Part shown: piece after piece, positions 28,284-36,540 of the stretch
Numbering within the stretch: the stretch's first letter is position 1
Layout of the letters: each line of letters starts with the position of its first letter
NCBI RefSeq assembly: GCF_040438645.1
Contig: NZ_CP159253.1
Span: 2,604,001-2,668,000, forward strand
Direction of reading: 5' to 3'
From: Mesorhizobium sp. WSM2240
Lineage (GTDB): Bacteria; Pseudomonadota; Alphaproteobacteria; Rhizobiales; Rhizobiaceae
Length of the DNA stretch: 64,000 nucleotides
Made by a program: the position numbers and the translations under genes
The notes under the pieces: model-generated
What the model was told of the DNA's origin: nothing
Databases searched by the model: none
The model's input: only the letters and a program-made list of their open reading frames with translations

Positions 28284-28985
28284 TCAGCAGGCGCCGAGCG
28301 ACGCAAGTTGCCCGGGCGTGAGCGTGCCGTCGTGAAGCGACGTCGCCACCAGCGCGGCGTCGACGCCGAGCGCCGAAAGCGCACGGATATCGGCTTCGTT
28401 GCGTACGCCGCCGGCGGCGATCACCGAGCGGTTTCCGGCCCTCGCCTTGATCTGCGAAAGCCGCTCGAAATCCGGACCCGCGGCGGAACCGACCTTGGTC
28501 AGCGTCATGACGATCACGCTTTGCGGCCAGAGCGCTGGCTCTTGGAGAATGGAAGCCGGGCCGCGAAAGCCTTCTGCGAAGAAATCGAGCGACAGGATGA
28601 GGCCGGGATGATCGCGGAAGCGCCGAAGCAGCGCATCGTCTCGCTGCGATTCGGCGCCCAGAACAGGGCGCAGCGATGGTCTAGCCAGCGCTGCAGCAAG
28701 GGTTTCGCCGTCGGATATTCCGCCATCCACCCAGAGTTCGGGCGGGTCGGTCATTTCCCGCAAGCTGGCAAGGGCCCCGGCGTTGGGTGCGCGGCCTTCT
28801 ATGGCGTCGAGATCGGCAATGTAGAAGGTCGAGAAGGGATACAGCGTGCGCAGTCCCGTCGCGACCGATACGGGACCGGGGCTGGCGCTTAGCGGTGTGG
28901 CGATCGGCCGGTAGCGGTCGCGCTTGCCCATTTCGGCGCGCACGACCTGGCCGCCTTTCAAGTCGAGGACTGGAATGATACGCAA
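28284..28985 (-). CDS. HisA-like (beta/alpha)8-barrel protein of the H4MPT cluster
   Basis: 233 aa from a TTG at 28985 that has a GAGGGG ribosome site; an ATG at 29018 would add 11 residues but leaves only 13 bases to the divergent start. The barrel resembles HisA: IIPVLDLKGGQVVRAEMGK with a catalytic-type Asp, and a second Asp in LILSLDFFAEGFRGP. It is not the histidine gene by context, as no his genes are near. HisA-like proteins are regular members of bacterial H4MPT islands, with no proven reaction that I know of; an aminophosphoribosyl or sugar isomerisation in cofactor synthesis is plausible. Confidence 0.75.
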   Translation of the reverse strand: MRIIPVLDLKGGQVVRAEMGKRDRYRPIATPLSASPGPVSVATGLRTLYPFSTFYIADLDAIEGRAPNAGALASLREMTDPPELWVDGGISDGETLAAALARPSLRPVLGAESQRDDALLRRFRDHPGLILSLDFFAEGFRGPASILQEPALWPQSVIVMTLTKVGSAAGPDFERLSQIKARAGNRSVIAAGGVRNEADIRALSALGVDAALVATSLHDGTLTPGQLASLGAC

Positions 28986-29031
28986 CGCTTTTCCCCTCAA
29001 TAGCTTAGCCGTTTTCATGAAAGCTTGAAGT

Positions 29032-30069
29032 TTGGAAAAAGGAAAGAGCATCATCGCCGGCTTCGATGTCGGCGGCGCGCATCTGAAGGTCACCCGGGCT
29101 GAACGCGGCCGCATCGTCCAGGCCGCGACCGTCGCAATGCCGCTCTGGCTCGGCCTCGACAGGCTGGCATCGGCGCTTCGCGAGGCGTCTGCGGTCTATA
29201 CCGGCGCCGATCTCAACGCCTTCACCATGACCGGCGAACTGGCGGATGTTTTTCCCTCGCGAGACGCCGGCATTGCAACGCTGCTGCAGCTCATCTCGCA
29301 ACACTTTCCCTCAGGCGACAATCTGATTTATTCGGGACGGTCCGGCTTTGTCGGGGTCGGACAGGCCGCTCGGCTCGGCGGCGATATCGCTTCGGCCAAC
29401 TGGCATGCCACCGCCTCGCTGGTAGCCAGGCTCGTCGGCGACGCGCTGTTCGTCGACATGGGATCGACCACCACCGACATCATTCCGATCCAGGACGGCG
29501 CGGTCGCCGGCGAAGGCTATACTGACGCCGAGCGGCTGATGACCGGCGAACTCGTCTACACCGGCTTCACGCGCACTTTCCTGTTCGGCGTGGCGTCTTC
29601 CGCCCCGGTGTGCGGGCGAATGACGCCGCTTATGAACGAATACTTCGCCTCGATCGCCGACGCGCACCGCATCATGGGCGTGCTCGACGAGAAGGACGAC
29701 AAGCACGCGTCGGCCGACGGTAAGGAAAAGACCGCGGAGGCCTCGATCGCGCGGCTGGCCCGTATGGTTGGCCGTGACGCAGCAGATCTGTCACCCGCCG
29801 AATGGCTGGATGTGGCGCGCTGGTTCAGCGAACAGCAGCTCCGTACGGTCCACGACGCTGCCTTCCGGGTGGCGGGCAGGCTCGCCGACGATGCGCCAAT
29901 AGTGGCCGCCGGAACCGGCCGATGGCAGATCAGGCGGCTCGCGACAAGAATGGAGCGCCGCTTCATCGACTTCGCCGACATCATTCCGGCGGAGGAAGCG
30001 GCGCGCAATGAGGCAAGCAGCGCCGCTCCGGCGGCCGCCGTCGCGCTTTTGGCGCAAATGCAGGGTTGA
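29032..30069 (+). CDS. H4MPT-linked C1 transfer protein, MfnF-like (ASKHA fold)
   Basis: 345 aa, hydantoinase/oxoprolinase-like ASKHA fold. The phosphate loops are visible as IIAGFDVGGAHLKVTRAERG and LFVDMGSTTTDIIPIQDGAV. The family is known as a probable H4MPT-linked C1 transfer pathway protein; its archaeal member MfnF joins the furan and tyramine-glutamate halves of methanofuran. The start used is TTG at 29032; the frame opens there and the N-terminal strand follows at once. It is divergent from the HisA-like gene, and a cytochrome c gene follows. Confidence 0.82.
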   Translation: MEKGKSIIAGFDVGGAHLKVTRAERGRIVQAATVAMPLWLGLDRLASALREASAVYTGADLNAFTMTGELADVFPSRDAGIATLLQLISQHFPSGDNLIYSGRSGFVGVGQAARLGGDIASANWHATASLVARLVGDALFVDMGSTTTDIIPIQDGAVAGEGYTDAERLMTGELVYTGFTRTFLFGVASSAPVCGRMTPLMNEYFASIADAHRIMGVLDEKDDKHASADGKEKTAEASIARLARMVGRDAADLSPAEWLDVARWFSEQQLRTVHDAAFRVAGRLADDAPIVAAGTGRWQIRRLATRMERRFIDFADIIPAEEAARNEASSAAPAAAVALLAQMQG

Positions 30070-30143
30070 GCGGCGGCTGAACGCACCGGAACGGCTTCGA
30101 CTGCGACGCGTTCTTCTTCGAACCCACGTTCTCGGAGACCGAG

Positions 30144-30509
30144 ATGAACCGTCGGATGCTGGCCTTCACGCTCCTAGGATCCATCGCCGCCTTGCCAGCT
30201 GCCGCGCAAGGAGACGGGCAGACCGCCTTCAACAGCAGTTGCCGCACCTGCCACACGATGAAGGAAGGCGACCACCGCCAGGGCCCGAGCCTCGCCGGCG
30301 TGATCGGCAGCAAGGCCGGGACGGCGCCGGGTTACAATTTTTCGGATTCGATGAAGCAGTCCGGCATCGTCTGGGATGAGGCCAACCTCGACAAGTTCAT
30401 CGCCAATCCCGATCAGGTGGTGAGAGGCAACACCATGAAGCCCTATGGCGGCATCACCGACGCCGCGCAGCGCAAGACGATCATCGAGTTCCTGAAGACC
30501 GGCGGCTAA
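30144..30509 (+). CDS. Periplasmic c-type cytochrome (class I)
   Basis: 121 aa with a signal peptide (MNRRMLAFTLLGSIAALPAA) and one haem site, Cys33-Cys36-His37 in NSSCRTCHTMKEGD. The distal ligand is probably the Met in VRGNTMKPYGG. Closest in pattern to cytochrome c2/c550-type carriers. An electron-carrier role between methanol dehydrogenase or its cytochrome and the terminal oxidase is plausible from context. It follows mfnF by 74 bases with a GAGACCGAG-type ribosome site. A second, similar cytochrome is at 51943-52320. Confidence 0.93.
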   Translation: MNRRMLAFTLLGSIAALPAAAQGDGQTAFNSSCRTCHTMKEGDHRQGPSLAGVIGSKAGTAPGYNFSDSMKQSGIVWDEANLDKFIANPDQVVRGNTMKPYGGITDAAQRKTIIEFLKTGG

Positions 30510-30536
30510 ATCCTTGTGATTACCGTGTAATCCTAA

Positions 30537-30558
30537 CCAAAAGTCTGCAACTTTTAGG
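30537..30558. terminator. Hairpin between cytochrome c and DUF447 genes (convergent)
   Basis: AAAAGT (30539-30544) and ACTTTT (30550-30555) pair around CTGCA, giving T-rich 3' ends on both strands. It lies between two convergent stop codons; a second small stem GATTAC/GTAATC is just before it. Weak but well placed. Confidence 0.4.
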
Positions 30559-30560
30559 AA

Positions 30561-31148
30561 TCATGCCGCGCCGGTGCGGCCGGCGTCTGTTCCCGCGAAA
30601 TGATTGTCGACGCGCTGCATCAGCCAGCCCCAGGCTTCCCTCTCGTCAGGGCCTGCGGTCTTGTCGATGGCGATTGTGAGATAGGCGATCTCCGCCTCGA
30701 TTTTTTCGCGGGGCAGCATACCCAGCCGGCTGACCAGAATGGCGAGCTCCAGCACCGCCGCCCTGGCGCGATTGAGGCCGGTGAAGGGCGCGTGGGTTTG
30801 CTCCGCTACGACGCGGCAGAAATGCCGCGGGCGTAAGTCGTCGTCATGAACGGTTACGACTTGGAGCACCGAATGCGCAAGCGCCGCCTCGATCCGCGGC
30901 ACTGGGCAGCCGTCCACCGCAACGGTCGGCCAATCCTTGCGGCCAGTCAGGCAGCCGGCGAAGATGCGGACGTCGTCGGTGTAACTGGCGACCGCGAATG
31001 GCACCGCCGCCAGATTGTCGAGCGTGACAGATGGCCGGAACGGCGCGATCACCCAGCCGTCCTTCTCCGCGATGATTCCGAGCGGCGCAATGTGAACCTT
31101 GCCGGTCTGGTCGGCGGTGGTGACGATGCATTCGCGGATGTAAGGCAT
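30561..31148 (-). CDS. DUF447 family protein (flavin reductase-like split barrel)
   Basis: 195 aa. The opening MPYIRECIVTTADQTGKVHI followed by APLGIIAEKDGWVIAPFRPS is typical of DUF447, a family related to FMN-binding split-barrel proteins. The central LTGRKDWPTVAVDGCPVPRI is also conserved-looking. DUF447 genes are common in methanogens and in methylotroph H4MPT islands, so a cofactor-synthesis role is likely, though not proven. Only two bases separate it from the dihydropteroate-synthase-like gene upstream. Confidence 0.8.
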   Translation of the reverse strand: MPYIRECIVTTADQTGKVHIAPLGIIAEKDGWVIAPFRPSVTLDNLAAVPFAVASYTDDVRIFAGCLTGRKDWPTVAVDGCPVPRIEAALAHSVLQVVTVHDDDLRPRHFCRVVAEQTHAPFTGLNRARAAVLELAILVSRLGMLPREKIEAEIAYLTIAIDKTAGPDEREAWGWLMQRVDNHFAGTDAGRTGAA

Positions 31149-31150
31149 CG

Positions 31151-32548
31151 TTATTCCTTGCTTTTCTTAGCCTTAAGCGTGTGGCCGGCCTCGGCAAGGC
31201 GCAAGCGGTCGGTTTCCGGAGCCGGAGCCGCCACGCCCCAGGCCAGCGGCTCGTCCTGCGAATAGCGCTTGCTGAGACGCCAAGCGATCTCGGCCTTCAT
31301 GAGTTCCGCGCCGAGATAGAAGGCATGCGCACCGTCCGTCTCGACCCCCAGCCCGGGAAAGAGTTCGAATGCGTCCCTGGCGACCGCATGGCCCTTGCCG
31401 TTGAATATATGGATTCCGTCCTCGGCGGTCACGATGCGAAAATTGGCGTCGCGCACTTCGGCCGCCAGCGCGTTTATATCTTCTACCGTGGCTACATAGG
31501 GCTTGCGGTCGTGGATCTGCAGAAGGCCCGGATCGTAGCTTTTCGGCAGCGCGCCGTCGCTGCGGGCAGCAAACATGATGCGGCGGGCGAGATCATGCTC
31601 CTCCACCGTTCGGGCCGTGTGGGGACTAACATTGACGGTCAGAACGTTTCTTATCTGCAACTCTGAGCAGAGCCCGGTTAGGATCGCGGTGACGCCGGAA
31701 CTGTCGGCATCGGTAAGCTCGGTCAAATTGCCGGTACCCATCATCAGTTCGACCTGTGGCCAACGCCGGCGCGCCTCGATGAAGCGCCCGAGCGACTGGG
31801 CGAAGCCGAAATGGATCGGGTCGAGCACCGGATCTGCGATGAAGGAAATGCCGGCCCGGTCGGCGGCCTCGATGGCGCGCCCGAGAGAATCCAGGTCGCC
31901 GGGAACCGACGGGATCAGGACCGGCGTCACCCCATGATCGAAGGCCAGCGGCAGTGTGTTTTCGTCGAGGCTAAGCAGAAAATCCGCGCCTGCCCGCGCG
32001 CCGATCATCAGTTCATCGGTGCTGGCGGAATCGACGCTGACTGAAAAACCCTGCGCCTTCAGTTCCCGCACTGCCTCGGCAAGCGTCGGAAAAGGCGTTT
32101 CCGGCAGGCAGCCGAGGTCGATGACGTCGGCCCCGGCAGAGGCAAGCGCCCTCGCCCGCGTCGCGAGCCCATCGATCGAGAGCATCGGCGCGTCGACGAT
32201 CTCTGCGAAAATACGAATATCGTAGCGGGAGAGGTCCGGAGGGCCGCCGGGGCGGCCGAGATATGCCGGCAGGTCCGCGATTTCGTCGGGGCCGCGCACG
32301 AAAGGCACGCCGAAATGTTCGAAGAGCCGTTCAAGATCGCCGCGATAGCGGCCGGGGAGTATGATGCGGTCCGCGCCTTGAGTAGGCTTCAGCCGGCGCT
32401 TGATGATGTCTTCGGTCATCAGCGCGGCGACCTTGACGCCGATGTCCACGATTTCCCATGCGAACTCGGTCTCGCCGAGCCCGGCCAGCAGCCTTTCCAG
32501 CCGCGCTTTGGCCAGATGGCCGGTCAGGAAGATCAGCCGCTCAGCCAT
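31151..32548 (-). CDS. Dihydropteroate synthase-like protein
   Basis: 465 aa. An N-terminal domain (MAERLIFLTGHLAKARLERL) of about 110 residues precedes a DHPS-like TIM barrel (SIDGLATRARALASAGADVI, then SVDSASTDELMIGARAGADF and LMGTGNLTELTDADSSGVTA). The C-terminal part (ELFPGLGVETDGAHAFYLGA) is peculiar to the archaeal/methylotroph branch. Ordinary DHPS joins a pterin to p-aminobenzoate; this branch is thought to act on methanopterin precursors. It lies upstream of DUF447 and after an 86-base inverted repeat. The start ATG at 32548 is well defined. Confidence 0.85.
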   Translation of the reverse strand: MAERLIFLTGHLAKARLERLLAGLGETEFAWEIVDIGVKVAALMTEDIIKRRLKPTQGADRIILPGRYRGDLERLFEHFGVPFVRGPDEIADLPAYLGRPGGPPDLSRYDIRIFAEIVDAPMLSIDGLATRARALASAGADVIDLGCLPETPFPTLAEAVRELKAQGFSVSVDSASTDELMIGARAGADFLLSLDENTLPLAFDHGVTPVLIPSVPGDLDSLGRAIEAADRAGISFIADPVLDPIHFGFAQSLGRFIEARRRWPQVELMMGTGNLTELTDADSSGVTAILTGLCSELQIRNVLTVNVSPHTARTVEEHDLARRIMFAARSDGALPKSYDPGLLQIHDRKPYVATVEDINALAAEVRDANFRIVTAEDGIHIFNGKGHAVARDAFELFPGLGVETDGAHAFYLGAELMKAEIAWRLSKRYSQDEPLAWGVAAPAPETDRLRLAEAGHTLKAKKSKE

Positions 32549-32566
32549 GGCTACGCCGGGAAGAGC

Positions 32567-32652
32567 GCTGGGGACAGTTTACTTTCTTTCCGCGGAAAGG
32601 AGGTGGCGTCGGCAGGCTCGCGCGAGCGGAAAAAAGTAAACTGTCCCCCAGC
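32567..32652. repeat. 86-bp inverted repeat (MITE-like)
   Basis: GCTGGGGACAGTTTACTTTC (32567-32586) faces AAAAGTAAACTGTCCCCCAG (32632-32651), about 19 of 20 positions pairing with one bulged base. The inside contains a second small palindrome, TTTCCGCGGAAA. It is in the gap between the DHPS-like and DmrA-like genes of one operon. There is no coding content, and a transposase is absent. Confidence 0.75.
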
Positions 32653-32664
32653 ACTGAGCACCGC

Positions 32665-33219
32665 CTAGCCATCAGCTTGCAGTTCCGTAATGCGGCGGCG
32701 TATCGCGACCTTCAGGTCAGCGAGCGATTCCACGACTTCGGTTCGCTCAAAACTTTTCAGCCGCTCGGTATGCTCCAGGTCGATCTGGCGCGGATAGACC
32801 TTGACCAGACCGTGCGGCGCCATGGTTTCGAGCTCGGGGGCGGTGTCGCAGGCAAAGACGATGGCCGGAACCCGGCATTTGCCCGCCTGCGCAAAGACGT
32901 TGGTGGCCAACGTGTCGGAAATGCCGAGCACGCATTTGGCCACCGTATTGGAACTCGCCGGTGCCACCACCACCGTGTGATAGACGCCGTGATAAAAAGC
33001 GCCGACCGGCACGGAACTCGCCGTCTTGTCGTGCAGGACGCGCATTGTGTCGGGAAAATCCAGCTTCAGCTTGTACATGCGCAGCACTTCGTTGGCGGCT
33101 TTCGAGACGAAGATATCGCAATGTTCGAGTTCGTGGATAAGCGCGAAGCTTTCCGTGAAGAAGTGGCCGGACCCGGTGAGAACCCATGCCCAGCGCGGGG
33201 TATGCAGATTTTCCAGCAC
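32665..33219 (-). CDS. Archaeal-type flavoprotein, dihydromethanopterin reductase-like
   Basis: 184 aa from the GTG at 33219, which overlaps the upstream stop (TAGTG). The flavoprotein fold is seen in WAWVLTGSGHFFTESFALIH and the phosphate-binding VVAPASSNTVAKCVLGISDT. The family (DmrB/AfpA-type archaeal flavoproteins) is proposed to reduce dihydromethanopterin to H4MPT. A longer frame open to 33894 overlaps the amino acid kinase gene and is not used. In the operon mfnB-folB, mfnE-like, this gene, then DHPS-like and DUF447. Confidence 0.82.
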   Translation of the reverse strand: MLENLHTPRWAWVLTGSGHFFTESFALIHELEHCDIFVSKAANEVLRMYKLKLDFPDTMRVLHDKTASSVPVGAFYHGVYHTVVVAPASSNTVAKCVLGISDTLATNVFAQAGKCRVPAIVFACDTAPELETMAPHGLVKVYPRQIDLEHTERLKSFERTEVVESLADLKVAIRRRITELQADG

Positions 33220-33857
33220 TATCCTGTTTTCCTCGCCGGCGTTCCGGATCGGTAGATGGCCGTCCCCGGGAATTTTCCGGATGCGAGCTGCGCATGCGCC
33301 TTGGCGGCGCCTCCCGGGCCGGCAAGGCGAAAATCGATGTCGGCCGGCAGCATCTCCGCAAAGCCGGCGTCGACGATTCCCCGCGCCGCCAGGCTGGCGA
33401 CATCGTCGGCTGACGAGAAGGCTTGGGTCTGCTTGACGAGCAGCAGTGCGTCCGCTCCGAGCTTTCCTGCAAGCCAGGCCGCGAGTGCATCCGACGTTAT
33501 ATCCCACGAGGCGCGAACATCCGGCGCCGGGATAGCCAGGGCCGACGGCAGCCAGACCGGAATTTTCCCGCCCCGCAACGCGAGTTCCATCTCCTGCAGC
33601 GATTGCGCCCGAACGAACCTGTCGTGCCGGTCGAGAATGACATGGCCGAACTGGTCCATGGCAAGGATCGCCATGGCGTGGGCGGCCTTGTCGGAGAAGC
33701 CCATGCTTTCCTGCGCATCGCGGACCTGATTGGCGAAGCGGCCGCCTCCGGGCACGATGACCAGCGGCAGGGCCGAGCCCGCCAGCGCGGCGATCCACTC
33801 GCCCAGCACGGCCTCGCTGGCGGTGCTGCCGCCGAGCTTTACGACGGCTCGCCTCAC
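33219..33857 (-). CDS. Amino acid kinase family protein, MfnE-like
   Basis: 212 aa from a GTG at 33857 that overlaps the stop of the mfnB-folB gene (GTGA). The amino acid kinase fold shows RRAVVKLGGSTASEAVLGEW and LPLVIVPGGGRFANQVRDAQ, with the nucleotide part SWDITSDALAAWLAGKLGAD. In archaeal methanofuran synthesis MfnE is a kinase of this superfamily that acts on aminomethylfuran phosphate, the product line of MfnB. Direct coupling to mfnB here supports that role in methylofuran synthesis. Substrate not proven by sequence. Confidence 0.82.
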   Translation of the reverse strand: MRRAVVKLGGSTASEAVLGEWIAALAGSALPLVIVPGGGRFANQVRDAQESMGFSDKAAHAMAILAMDQFGHVILDRHDRFVRAQSLQEMELALRGGKIPVWLPSALAIPAPDVRASWDITSDALAAWLAGKLGADALLLVKQTQAFSSADDVASLAARGIVDAGFAEMLPADIDFRLAGPGGAAKAHAQLASGKFPGTAIYRSGTPARKTG

Positions 33858-35038
33858 GAAATGAGGCCCTTCTTGCCGAGACCGGGCAAGGCATTGGCTT
33901 CGGCGGACAAGCGCGCCGTCGACGCCTGCTGCTTTGCCTTCCTGCGCTCGATCTCGACGCCGACGCCGCCCGGCCCGAGTTCGAGCTTCTCCACCCTCAC
34001 GGCGACGCGCGTGACGCGCGGATGCTCCAGCACGAGCGCTGCCACGTCTTCGGCAAGCGTCTCGCTCAATTGGACGTGTCCCTTGGCGACGATGGTGCGG
34101 ATGCCGTCCATGATGATGTCGTAAGAGAAAACGTGGCGCATGTCCTCAGGATGGTCGGTGACCCTCAGCACGTCGGCGGTCACGTCGAAGCGCACCTTTT
34201 GGGTATGGCCATGCTCGAAGCTGTAGGCGCCGATCTCTACCGGCAGGACGAAATCCCGCACGAAGATCTTGTCCGTGCCCAGTGCCGGATCGACGGCGCC
34301 TGGTGAATATCCCCTCGCCGCCAGCAGCCGGTAGTCGACCGTTGACGGCGCGCCTGGCTGCAACTCCTCGGGGATCAGGTCGCGGATTTGCGAAACCGCT
34401 TCGGCGCTGATTAGTGCCGTGCGATCCGAGTGATCGCAAAGCGCCCCGCGAAAGCCCAGGAAATCAGGCGCGAACGGCAGCAGCCGGGGAATGTCGGGCG
34501 CTTCGAGCGAGCCGCTCAGCCCCACCGCCAGTCCGTGCGACCGGGCGCGGTCGACGAAGACCGGAATGCGCTCGGGCGGCAAATGGTCGAGCAACCGCCC
34601 TTTCGCCTTATGCGCGGTGTCGACCATCGCTCCATGGAATCCGTCCTTGGCGAAGACGGGCAGGAATTCGAAATCCGGCGCCAGGTCGGCGAACATGACG
34701 GCGATCAGTTTCGTTCGCGCGGCAAGCGGCGCCAGCGCTGCCGAACACGCCGCAATGTTTCCGGACGGGAAGAAGCCGACTTTCACGAAGTCGACGCCGG
34801 TGGCTGCGATCTCCTCGGCCTTGGCGCGGATGATCTCGGGCTCCATCGGCAGGTCGCCGCAAACCGCGCTGGCGGCCCGGCGACCGGCGACCGACGATAC
34901 GGTCTGGCGAATCGTATCGGTGGCGACAGCGCCCAACGCGCCGGCCTTCGGATCCTTCAGGTCGATTATGTCGGCGCCGCCGGAAATGGCGATCTCCGCT
35001 TCGGCGAGGCCTGTGACGCTGGCCAGCATCTTGGTCAT
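33854..35038 (-). CDS. MfnB (furan-phosphate synthase) fused to FolB-type aldolase
   Basis: 394 aa with two domains. Residues 1-235 are a DUF556/MfnB (5-formylfuran-3-yl)methyl phosphate synthase (AISGGADIIDLKDPKAGALG, GVDFVKVGFFPSGNIAACSA, VGLSGSLEAPDIPRLLPFAP). Residues about 255-375 resemble dihydroneopterin aldolase FolB (KIFVRDFVLPVEIGAYSFEH, SYDIIMDGIRTIVAKGHVQL, ETLAEDVAALVLEHPRVTRV). MfnB makes the furan of methylofuran from glyceraldehyde 3-phosphate; FolB acts on the pterin side chain. One polypeptide thus spans two cofactor pathways. First gene of a five-gene minus-strand operon, divergent from the ABC transporter. Confidence 0.88.
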   Translation of the reverse strand: MTKMLASVTGLAEAEIAISGGADIIDLKDPKAGALGAVATDTIRQTVSSVAGRRAASAVCGDLPMEPEIIRAKAEEIAATGVDFVKVGFFPSGNIAACSAALAPLAARTKLIAVMFADLAPDFEFLPVFAKDGFHGAMVDTAHKAKGRLLDHLPPERIPVFVDRARSHGLAVGLSGSLEAPDIPRLLPFAPDFLGFRGALCDHSDRTALISAEAVSQIRDLIPEELQPGAPSTVDYRLLAARGYSPGAVDPALGTDKIFVRDFVLPVEIGAYSFEHGHTQKVRFDVTADVLRVTDHPEDMRHVFSYDIIMDGIRTIVAKGHVQLSETLAEDVAALVLEHPRVTRVAVRVEKLELGPGGVGVEIERRKAKQQASTARLSAEANALPGLGKKGLIS

Positions 35039-35260
35039 TTCTTCGGGGTCTCCAGCCTGGAGGACAATATAGCTGCAACGGGAATAGCGGACGCCACGAC
35101 ACCTGATCGCATGCGGCCAAAGCTAGCTGAAAAACCTGCCGCGAAAAGTCCACTCACGGGGTTTGATAAATTATTTCCGTCCGTTATGGTCATGCTGGGC
35201 ACCTTGACTTCGCTAGACCGACGCAATCGGACTTAGCGCAAGTAGAGGATAATTCTATCG

Positions 35261-36511
35261 ATGACGAGCGCGGTGCCAGGCACTCTCGCGGCCTTTCTGT
35301 GCTTTTTTCCCTTGGCCGTCAACGCTTCCGCCGTCATGGCGCAGGAATCGGCGCCGCAGGCTCGGCAGCAGCCGGCCAAGCCCGAAAAGCAGATCACCGA
35401 GATCAAGATCGGCTATCTGCGCGCCTATGCGCCGCAGCTTGCGCTGTCGGTCCTCGACGTCCCGCCGCGCGACGAAGGCGTCGCAGGGGCCGAAACGGCG
35501 ATCGGCGACAACAACACGACCGGCAGCTTTCTGGGCCAGAAATTCATCCTCGACGTCACGGAGGTGAAGCCGGACGCCGATGTCGTTCCCGTTTTCAAGG
35601 AGATGGTCGAAAGGGGCGACCGTTACGTGCTCGCCGACATCTCCGCCCGGCAGCTGCTGTCGATCGCCGACATTGCCCGCGACAATGGCGTGCTGATCTT
35701 CAATGTCGGGGCGACCGACGATGTGCTGCGCGAGGAGGAATGCCGCGTAAATGTCCTGCACACGGCGCCGACACGCACCATGCTGGCCGACGGACTAGCG
35801 CAATATCTGGTCTGGAAGCAGTGGCGGAACTGGGTGCTGATCTACGGCTCGCATGAGCGCGACCAGCTATTCGCCGAGGCGTTGCGGCGGGCGGCGACGC
35901 GGTTCGGCGGCGAAATCGTCGCCGAAAAGGAGTTCAAGGACACGGGCACGGCGCGGCGGACCGATTCCGGCGTCGTCCAGATCCAGCGGCAGATGCCGGT
36001 CTTCACTCAGGACCTGCCCGACCATGATGTGGTGCTCGTCGCTGACGAAAGCGAAGTCTTCGGCACCTACGTGCCGTTCCGGACCTGGATTCCGCGGCCC
36101 GTCGCTGGCACGGCGGGGCTGTCGCCCTCGGCCTGGCACCCGGCCAGCGAGCAGTGGGGCGGCACCCAGATCCAGAACCGTTTCGCCAAGGCCAACGGCC
36201 GGCGCATGCTTTCGAAGGACATGTCGGCCTGGACGGCAGTGCGCATAGTCGGCGAGGCCGCGACGCGCACGCCGGGCGCCGATCCGGCAAAGATCGACGC
36301 GTTCATCCGCGCAGACGACTTCTCGATCGCCGCCTTCAAGGGCCAGAAGCTGACCTTCCGCAAATGGAACTGGCAGCTGCGCCAGCCGATCTTCCTCGGC
36401 GACGGACGCTCGGTGGTCTCGACCTCGCCGCAGGAGGGTTTTCTGCACCAGGTTTCCGAACTCGACACGCTCGGGATCGACGAACCGGAGACCAAATGCG
36501 CATTTGAGTAG
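35261..36511 (+). CDS. ABC substrate-binding protein of PQQ/lanthanide alcohol oxidation (LutA/PedA-like)
   Basis: 416 aa, exported (signal peptide about 1-28, TLAAFLCFFPLAVNASAVMA). Periplasmic binding protein fold of the branched-chain amino-acid type: EIKIGYLRAYAPQLALSVLD, then VLIYGSHERDQLFAEALRRA. This family is found with PQQ-dependent alcohol dehydrogenases; relatives in Methylobacterium (lut cluster) and Pseudomonas putida (ped) serve lanthanide uptake or use. It is first of six genes closely spaced or overlapping (35261-40384). The ligand could be a lanthanide-chelate complex; that is inference from the neighbours and from XoxF in the same window. Confidence 0.85.
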   Translation: MTSAVPGTLAAFLCFFPLAVNASAVMAQESAPQARQQPAKPEKQITEIKIGYLRAYAPQLALSVLDVPPRDEGVAGAETAIGDNNTTGSFLGQKFILDVTEVKPDADVVPVFKEMVERGDRYVLADISARQLLSIADIARDNGVLIFNVGATDDVLREEECRVNVLHTAPTRTMLADGLAQYLVWKQWRNWVLIYGSHERDQLFAEALRRAATRFGGEIVAEKEFKDTGTARRTDSGVVQIQRQMPVFTQDLPDHDVVLVADESEVFGTYVPFRTWIPRPVAGTAGLSPSAWHPASEQWGGTQIQNRFAKANGRRMLSKDMSAWTAVRIVGEAATRTPGADPAKIDAFIRADDFSIAAFKGQKLTFRKWNWQLRQPIFLGDGRSVVSTSPQEGFLHQVSELDTLGIDEPETKCAFE

Positions 36512-36540
36512 GTAAGACAGAAATTTGGGAGGAGTTCTTG

